Assembly: GCA_038203635.1 (NCBI GenBank)
Contig: JBBRDT010000050.1
Coordinates: 1 to 25,289, forward strand
DNA: 25,289 nucleotides
Source: DASRIA01 sp038203635
GTDB lineage: Bacteria; Actinomycetota; Thermoleophilia; Solirubrobacterales; JBBDJG01
Direction of reading: 5' to 3'
The position numbers and the translations under genes were made by a program. The notes below the pieces were generated by a model. That model was given only the letters and a program-made list of their open reading frames with translations. It searched no databases and had not been told where the DNA came from. Below, piece after piece: positions 20,759 through 25,289 of this stretch. How positions within the stretch are numbered: position 1 is the stretch's first letter; every line of letters begins with the position of its first letter.

Positions 20759-21956
20759 CCAGCGTGGAGACCGCCGGCGCTGCGTGGCTCTTGCCGTTCG
20801 AGCCCATGCCGATGTGCTGCTCGCGCTGCAACTGCTTGCCTTCGGTCTGGAGCGCCGGGGCGATCATCACCTCGGCGCGGTGGAAGGACGGCACGTCGGC
20901 ATAGCCGCACGTGGCCATCGAGGTCTTGAGCGCGCCGAAAAGATTGAAGGTGCCGTCGTTCTCGTAGGCGGGGCCGAGCAGGATCTCCTCGAGCGAGGCG
21001 TTCTGCTTGGTCGCGACGCGCGCACCGCGCGGCAGCGAAGAATGGAAGGTGGCCATGCCCCAGTGGTAGCCGCTGCCGGGCGCCTCGTGCGCGCGGGCCA
21101 GCGGGGAGCCGATCATCACGGCGTCGGCGCCACACGCGAAAGCCTTGGCGATGTCGCCGCCGTTGCGCATGCCGCCGTCGGCGATCACGTTCACATATGT
21201 GCCCGTCTCGAGCATGTGCTGCGACCGGGCGCCCTGGACGTCGGCGATGGCAGTCGCCTGTGGGACGCCGATGCCAAGCACGCCGCGGGTGGTGCAGGCC
21301 GCGCCGGGACCAACGCCGACCAGCACGCCGACAGCGCCGGTGCGCATCAGGTGCAGGCCGGTCGAATAGCTCGCGCAGCCGCCGACGATGCACGGGATCG
21401 GAACCTCGGCGATGAACTCCTTCAGGTTGAGCGGCTCCACGGAGGACGAAACATGCTCGGCCGAGATCACCGTGCCCTGGATCACCATCACGTCGAGTCC
21501 CGCCTCCAGCGCCAGGTCGCTGTAATCGCGCACACGCTGCGGCGTCAACGAGCCAGAGGCGACCACGCCCTCGGCCTTGATCTCGCGCACGCGCTGGGCG
21601 ATCAGCTCCGGCTTGACGGGCTCGCTGTAGATCCTCTGCATCTCGCGCGTGGCCTGGCCGGGCGGGAGCTTCGAGATGCGCTCGAGCTGGGCGTCCGCGT
21701 CCTCGTACCTGGTCCAGATGCCCTCCAGGTTGAGGACCGCCAGCCCGCCGAGCTTGCCGACGAGGCCCGCGGTACGGGGAGAAACCACGCCGTCCATCGC
21801 GGCCGCCAGCATCGGCAGCTCGAAACGGTACGGACCCAGCGTCCAGGAGATGTCTACGTCGTCGGGATCGCGCGTGCGCCGGGACGGGACGATCGCGATG
21901 TCGTCGAAGCCATATCCCCGGCGGCCCTTCTTGCCCTTGCCGATCTCAATCTCCAT
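20751..21956 (-). CDS. guaB3: GuaB3-family IMP dehydrogenase
   Basis: The product is 401 residues, shorter than canonical GuaB (about 490) because the CBS pair is absent. The catalytic loop is GVGPGAACTTRGVLGIGVPQ with Cys221; the IMP-phosphate site VIADGGMRNGGDIAKAFACGADAVMIGSPLA is present. This is the GuaB3 type (IMPDH-related protein common in Actinobacteria and Cyanobacteria), for which IMP dehydrogenase activity has been reported in cyanobacteria. It makes XMP, the substrate of the overlapping guaA product. Canonical guaB is not in the window; whether it exists elsewhere decides if this is the main enzyme. Confidence 0.92.
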   Translation of the reverse strand: MEIEIGKGKKGRRGYGFDDIAIVPSRRTRDPDDVDISWTLGPYRFELPMLAAAMDGVVSPRTAGLVGKLGGLAVLNLEGIWTRYEDADAQLERISKLPPGQATREMQRIYSEPVKPELIAQRVREIKAEGVVASGSLTPQRVRDYSDLALEAGLDVMVIQGTVISAEHVSSSVEPLNLKEFIAEVPIPCIVGGCASYSTGLHLMRTGAVGVLVGVGPGAACTTRGVLGIGVPQATAIADVQGARSQHMLETGTYVNVIADGGMRNGGDIAKAFACGADAVMIGSPLARAHEAPGSGYHWGMATFHSSLPRGARVATKQNASLEEILLGPAYENDGTFNLFGALKTSMATCGYADVPSFHRAEVMIAPALQTEGKQLQREQHIGMGSNGKSHAAPAVSTLDE

Positions 21957-22061
21957 CGAGCAATCCTAGAGTCGCGGGATGACGAAACGGCGGGCGGTTG
22001 GCGGCGGCAGGCGACAACTGACCACCGATGGTACCAACGGTCTCCGGGATCTCCGGAGCCT

Positions 22062-22080
22062 TTCCCGCAAGCTGCGGGAA
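22062..22080 (-). terminator. Hairpin in the pfkB-guaB3 gap
   Basis: TTCCCGC, 5-nt loop, GCGGGAA: a perfect 7-bp stem, 23 nt beyond the pfkB stop. There is no T tract, so it may be a weak or factor-assisted terminator. A second dyad (CTCCGGGATCTCCGGAG, 22042-22058) sits beside it. The rest of the 147-nt gap shows nothing clear. Confidence 0.45.
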
Positions 22081-22103
22081 CGTACGACGGGCTTGCGCCG
22101 GCG

Positions 22104-23069
22104 TCAGGCGGTCGCGTCGACCCGCGGCTTCTCGAGCTCGGTGAGCACGACCTCGTGCTCGAGGCGCTCGGCCGCCCGCGCGTCGAGCACGCCGGCGCCG
22201 AGGTGCAGCGTCGATTCCGCACCGCAGGCGACGGCGAAGCGCAGGGCCTCGGCGTGCGGGCGCCCCGTGTAGCGGGCGGCCAGATAGCCGGCCAGGAACG
22301 CATCCCCGGCCCCGATCGCCGACACCGGCTCGAGTGGGTCGATGCGCAGCTCGTAGAGCGAGCGCTCGTGATCGCGGCCGACGAGCGCGTAGCAACCCTC
22401 GGCGTGCGTGATGATCGCTTCTCGCGGGCCGCGCTCGCACAGCTCGTACAGCGCGAAGACGTGATCGGAGTCGTCCCGGAACTCGTGCCCGACGAGCTGC
22501 TCGGCCTCGCCGGCGTTCGGCGACACCAGGTCGGGCAGCGAGCGCAGCGCCTGCTCCATCGGCTCGCCCTCCGCATCGATCACCGTGATGACGCCGAGCT
22601 TCTTCAGTTCGGTGATCAGCTCCGCGTACACCTTGTGGTCGATGCCGCGCGGCAGGCTGCCGGCGAACACGCAGATGTCGGCGCCCTTGGCGAGATAGGT
22701 GAGCTTGTCGCAGAACAGCGAGACCTCGCTCTCGGTCACCGCGGGCCCGATCTCGTTGACCTCGGTCTGCACTCCCGAAGTCGGGTCGATCACGGCAGTC
22801 GAGGTACGCGACTCCTCCCCGATCCGCACGAAGTCGCACAGGATCGCCTCGGCGGTCAACTGCTCGATCACCCGCGTCCCGGTCGCCCCACCCGCAAAGC
22901 CCGTTGCGATCACCGGCTGGCCGAGCGTCTTCAGCGCACGCGCGACGTTGACGCCCTTGCCGCCGGCCATCGTTCGCTGCTCGCTGGAACGATGACGACG
23001 GCCGATCTGGAAGTTCGGCACGGCCAGCGTCTTGTCGATTGCAGCGTTGAGTGTGACTGTGATGATCAT
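22104..23069 (-). CDS. PfkB-family sugar-phosphate kinase (1-phosphofructokinase type)
   Basis: The product is 321 residues from an ATG at 23069 with GAGGGGAG about 7 nt upstream; the extension to 23102 is rejected. The start MIITVTLNAAIDKT, the GGKGVNVARAL signature (about 36-46), VFAGSLPRGI (about 134-143) and the catalytic GAGDAF (253-258, base Asp256) are those of the hexose-phosphate kinase branch that includes FruK, PfkB and LacC. The acceptor may be fructose-1-phosphate, fructose-6-phosphate or tagatose-6-phosphate; no PTS or sugar regulator nearby helps. It stands alone, with 78 nt to the upstream gene. Confidence 0.9.
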   Translation of the reverse strand: MIITVTLNAAIDKTLAVPNFQIGRRHRSSEQRTMAGGKGVNVARALKTLGQPVIATGFAGGATGTRVIEQLTAEAILCDFVRIGEESRTSTAVIDPTSGVQTEVNEIGPAVTESEVSLFCDKLTYLAKGADICVFAGSLPRGIDHKVYAELITELKKLGVITVIDAEGEPMEQALRSLPDLVSPNAGEAEQLVGHEFRDDSDHVFALYELCERGPREAIITHAEGCYALVGRDHERSLYELRIDPLEPVSAIGAGDAFLAGYLAARYTGRPHAEALRFAVACGAESTLHLGAGVLDARAAERLEHEVVLTELEKPRVDATA

Positions 23070-23147
23070 GCAACCGCTCCCCTCAGAGCCATACCTATAC
23101 AAGCACGCATCGCGAGCGGCCGCATCTGAGATCCTTCACAGAATCGC

Positions 23148-24380
23148 TCAATCTGCCCGTGCGGCCCGCCGGACGCCGACTCCCCCGGTCCGCCGCCTGC
23201 GGACGGTGAGCCAGATGCCCACCCCCGCCGCGACCATCGCGAGCGGCAGCACGAACCCCCCTGCCCTGCGCAGCAGGCCGGCCTTCGGCACCGCCTCGGC
23301 GGTCACGAGGCGCGCGGTCCGCACGAGCTGGTCACCGCGATAGACCCGCAGCGTGCCGACCCGCGCTCCCGCCGGCAGTGGACCGCTGAGGGTGCCGGGC
23401 GCGTCGATCACCGTGCGCACGCGCTGACCCCTGCGCACGGTGACCGACACCCGGCGGGCAGCCTCGATGGGGACCTCGCGGTCGCCGAAGTGCTCGACCT
23501 TCGAGCGCGCCACCGTTGCGCCGGGACGCGCGACGGGCATGCGCCGGTAAAGCGTGAACCCGTAGCGCAGCAGCGACAGGGTGTCCGCGTCCCGAGCCGC
23601 CTCCGACGGCTCCCCCAGCACGACGCTCACGAGCCGGGCCCCTTTGCGGGTGGCAGCACCGACCAGGACGTAGCCGGCGTTCTGGGTGTGGCCGGTCTTG
23701 ACGCCGTCGATCGACGGCTCGCGCGCGATCAGGCGGTTGCGATTGACGACGATGCGCGGTCGCGCCCCGGTGGTCAGCCGTGCCCGGGCCATGTTCACCG
23801 TCGCCGCCAGGAAGTCGTTTGCCAGGACGCGGCGCGCGATGCGCGCGAGGTCGAGCGCGGAGGAGTGGTTGTCCGGATCGTCGAGGCCGACGGGGTTGGC
23901 GAAGCGCGTGCGCGTCAGGCCCATGGCGCGGGCCTCCCGGTTCATGCGCGACACGAAGGAGCCGACCGACCCCGACGCGCGCGCCGCGAGCGTGTGCGCC
24001 GCGTCGTTCGCGCTCTCGAGCAGCAGCGCGCGGAGCAGGTCGGCGACCGACATCCGCTCCCCGGGCCGCAGGTCGATGCGCGACTCCGCCGGCCCGGCGG
24101 CGTATGCGACCGCGCGGACGCGTCGTTCCAGCGGCAGCTCCTCGATCGCGACCAGCGCCGTCATCAGCTTCGTGGCCGAGGCGATCGGCCGCTGCTCGGT
24201 CGCGTCCCGGCGATACAGCACGTGGCCGTCGCGGACGTCGACGATCGTCGCCGTCGCCGCGCCGATCCGCGGGGGTCCCTTGGCGGCGGCGGGCGCCGCC
24301 ACGGCGGAGAGCATGAGGAGCACCACGGCCGTCGCCATGGTTGCGGCCCGCGCCCGCAACGGGCGCTGTGGGATGGTCAC
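23148..24380 (-). CDS. Serine-type D-Ala-D-Ala carboxypeptidase (PBP5/6-like)
   Basis: The product is 410 residues from a GTG that overlaps the LysM gene stop (GTGA). It has a signal peptide (about 10-33, ending APAAA), then the S11 peptidase fold with SATK (Ser68-Lys71), SAN (Ser123-Asn125) and KTG (228-230) all intact, then the beta-rich PBP5 C-terminal domain (about 285-365). A C-terminal hydrophobic segment (about 375-393) followed by RRRR anchors it with the enzyme outside. It trims terminal D-Ala from stem peptides. Pairing with a LysM protein suggests a joint wall-maturation unit. Confidence 0.95.
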   Translation of the reverse strand: MTIPQRPLRARAATMATAVVLLMLSAVAAPAAAKGPPRIGAATATIVDVRDGHVLYRRDATEQRPIASATKLMTALVAIEELPLERRVRAVAYAAGPAESRIDLRPGERMSVADLLRALLLESANDAAHTLAARASGSVGSFVSRMNREARAMGLTRTRFANPVGLDDPDNHSSALDLARIARRVLANDFLAATVNMARARLTTGARPRIVVNRNRLIAREPSIDGVKTGHTQNAGYVLVGAATRKGARLVSVVLGEPSEAARDADTLSLLRYGFTLYRRMPVARPGATVARSKVEHFGDREVPIEAARRVSVTVRRGQRVRTVIDAPGTLSGPLPAGARVGTLRVYRGDQLVRTARLVTAEAVPKAGLLRRAGGFVLPLAMVAAGVGIWLTVRRRRTGGVGVRRAARAD

Positions 24381-24817
24381 TCGTTGCCGCCCTGCGGGCC
24401 CGTGTCTCCCTGGGTCCCGGTGGCCCCTGTGGCCCCGGTTGCCCCGGTGGCGGCCGACGCGCGCAGCCTCACATGCTGACCCGTGACGAGCGCCTGAGGA
24501 TCCAGTGACGGGTTGAGCGCCCTCAGCTCCTCCAGCGACACGCCGGTCTTCTCGGCGATCAACGCCAGGTTGTCGCCCGCGCGCACCGTGTAGAAACGGC
24601 GGTTGCTGTCGTCGCGTGTGACCGTCCGCGGTTCCCGGCGCTGCCGCGTGACACGCGAGCCGCGCGCCCGATCGGAAGCGGCTGCCGGACGCTCGGAGGT
24701 CGAGGTCTCGTCATTCCCGCCGAGGGACGCGATCACGACGACCAGGAAGGCAATCGCGAAAACTGCGAGTGCGGCGGGCGCAAGCAGCCTCATTGGGCTT
24801 TGCTGTTGGGCGCTCAT
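24377..24817 (-). CDS. Membrane-anchored LysM protein with a collagen-like Gly-X-Y tail
   Basis: The product is 146 residues. One membrane segment (about 11-33) leaves a short inside end and the rest outside. A charged, Arg-rich linker (about 40-74) leads to a single LysM domain (about 75-119: YTVRAGDNLALIAEKTGVSLEELRALNPSLDPQALVTGQHVRL), which binds GlcNAc-containing glycans. The last 22 residues are seven Gly-X-Y triplets (GAT x3, GTQ, GDT, GPQ, GGN), an unusual tail for such a protein. Its stop overlaps the carboxypeptidase start, so it is a likely wall-targeting partner of that enzyme. Confidence 0.88.
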   Translation of the reverse strand: MSAQQQSPMRLLAPAALAVFAIAFLVVVIASLGGNDETSTSERPAAASDRARGSRVTRQRREPRTVTRDDSNRRFYTVRAGDNLALIAEKTGVSLEELRALNPSLDPQALVTGQHVRLRASAATGATGATGATGTQGDTGPQGGNE

Positions 24818-24827
24818 GCCCGACCCG

Positions 24828-24833
24828 ATGATA
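24828..24833 (-). promoter_or_regulatory. Candidate -10 box of LysM-carboxypeptidase operon
   Basis: TATCAT on the minus strand, 10 nt before the ATG at 24817, which would give a very short leader. No good -35 was found. The same hexamer precedes rplM. Confidence 0.25.
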
Positions 24834-24919
24834 CCGGCGCGACGGTTGTCCTCTTGCCGCTCGGCGGCTCTTGACCCTCGCGCTTGCAGGGAGATCGTGC
24901 CAGGCGGCCCGCCACCAAC

Positions 24920-24945
24920 CGGAATTTCCGGCTAAGGAAATTCCG
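24920..24945 (-). terminator. Stem-loop after pyrF (TTCCGSCTAAGGAA family)
   Basis: CGGAATTTCC (24920-24929), loop GGCTAA, GGAAATTCCG (24936-24945): a perfect 10-bp stem starting 7 nt after the pyrF stop. There is no T tract on the minus side. It is the third member of the family in this window. Confidence 0.7.
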
Positions 24946-24952
24946 ACTATCT

Positions 24953-25289
24953 TCAGGCCGGACCGGACGCAACCGCCCAGGCCGCGTCTCGAAGCTGCTC
25001 CGCCACCGGCCGCGCGGCCGCGGCGTCGCCGGCGTCGAGCGCCGCTCGCGCAATCGACCGCGAGACCGTTACGAGCGCCGCCGCGGGCCGGCCCGCGAAC
25101 GCGGGCGCGAGGTCCTCGACGCGGCCACCCTGGGCGCCGACTCCGGGCAGCAGCAGCACGGCGTTCGGCATGCGCTCGCGCAGAGCGGCAAGTAGGGATG
25201 GTTCTGTGGCCGCGACGACCGCTCCCACGTCCGAGAGCCCCTGCGTGCCGACACCGTCCGCACCCAGCTCCTGCACGAGCGCCGCGAGG
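24953..25289 (-). CDS. pyrF: Orotidine 5'-phosphate decarboxylase, C-terminal part (5' end outside window)
   Basis: About 112 C-terminal residues are present, open through the window edge; the GTG near 25276 is internal. The segment LGADGVGTQGLSDVGAVVAATEP followed by LLLPGVGAQGGRVEDL corresponds to the end of the type 2 PyrF family (GLSDVGAVVGAT..., ...PGYGAQGG), including the phosphate-binding GAQGG loop. The enzyme decarboxylates OMP to UMP. The catalytic DxKxxD motif lies upstream, outside the window. The stop is followed by a stem-loop, and the LysM gene starts 135 nt further on. Confidence 0.88.
   Translation of the reverse strand, partial: LAALVQELGADGVGTQGLSDVGAVVAATEPSLLAALRERMPNAVLLLPGVGAQGGRVEDLAPAFAGRPAAALVTVSRSIARAALDAGDAAAARPVAEQLRDAAWAVASGPA

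Noticed and set aside
20691..23129. 812-residue plus-strand ORF antisense to guaA, guaB3 and pfkB
   Set aside because: It spans three well-identified minus-strand genes and two intergenic gaps and shows no recognisable motif. Long antisense ORFs are expected in such GC-rich coding DNA.

Overview
The window is a very GC-rich bacterial chromosome segment. It is densely packed, with many 4-nt start/stop overlaps (ATGA or GTGA) and many GTG starts. The gene order rplM-rpsI-glmM-glmS-...-nnr-alr, a GuaB3-type IMP dehydrogenase next to guaA, and a c-di-AMP (ydaO-type) riboswitch in front of a cell-wall hydrolase all fit Actinobacteria. The TolB-like protein with its C-terminal domain, the UbiG-like methyltransferase and the stand-alone infA lean towards the deep-branching class Thermoleophilia (Solirubrobacterales-like). 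That placement is an inference from gene content. I see no phage, transposase, CRISPR array, rRNA or tRNA.

Layout. 1-1654: the 3' end of a secreted beta-propeller protein converges on an orphan secreted protein. 1789-3371: a two-gene amidase operon (GatC/AtzG-like small protein plus amidase). 3373-4029 (minus): HIT hydrolase then infA. 4080-6076 (plus): UbiG-like methyltransferase and an M28 metallopeptidase, ending in a strong intrinsic terminator. 6140-17411 is a long minus-strand block, read right to left: rplM, rpsI (with a very long acidic extension), glmM, an attenuator-like terminator, glmS, a stem-loop, an unknown protein, a MarR regulator, two palindromic operators, a sigma-70 family factor, nnr, a CBS-pair protein, alr and a CCA/poly(A) polymerase-family nucleotidyltransferase. 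17412-17830 is a 419-nt divergent regulatory region holding the riboswitch, which leads into an M23 peptidase (plus). 19154-25289 (minus), read right to left: pyrF (partial), a LysM protein, a D,D-carboxypeptidase, a PfkB sugar kinase, guaB3 and guaA.

How the genes fit together. Several products serve cell-wall metabolism: GlmM and GlmS make amino-sugar precursors, Alr makes D-alanine, and the carboxypeptidase, LysM protein and M23 hydrolase remodel peptidoglycan. The M23 gene is placed under c-di-AMP control. GuaB3 and GuaA complete GMP synthesis, and PyrF contributes UMP. The most unusual regulatory unit is the unknown protein-MarR-sigma cassette: two 16-bp palindromes lie exactly on the candidate sigma promoter. 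A second unusual item is a family of stem-loops with the invariant core TTCCGSCTAAGGAA, found just after three minus-strand genes.
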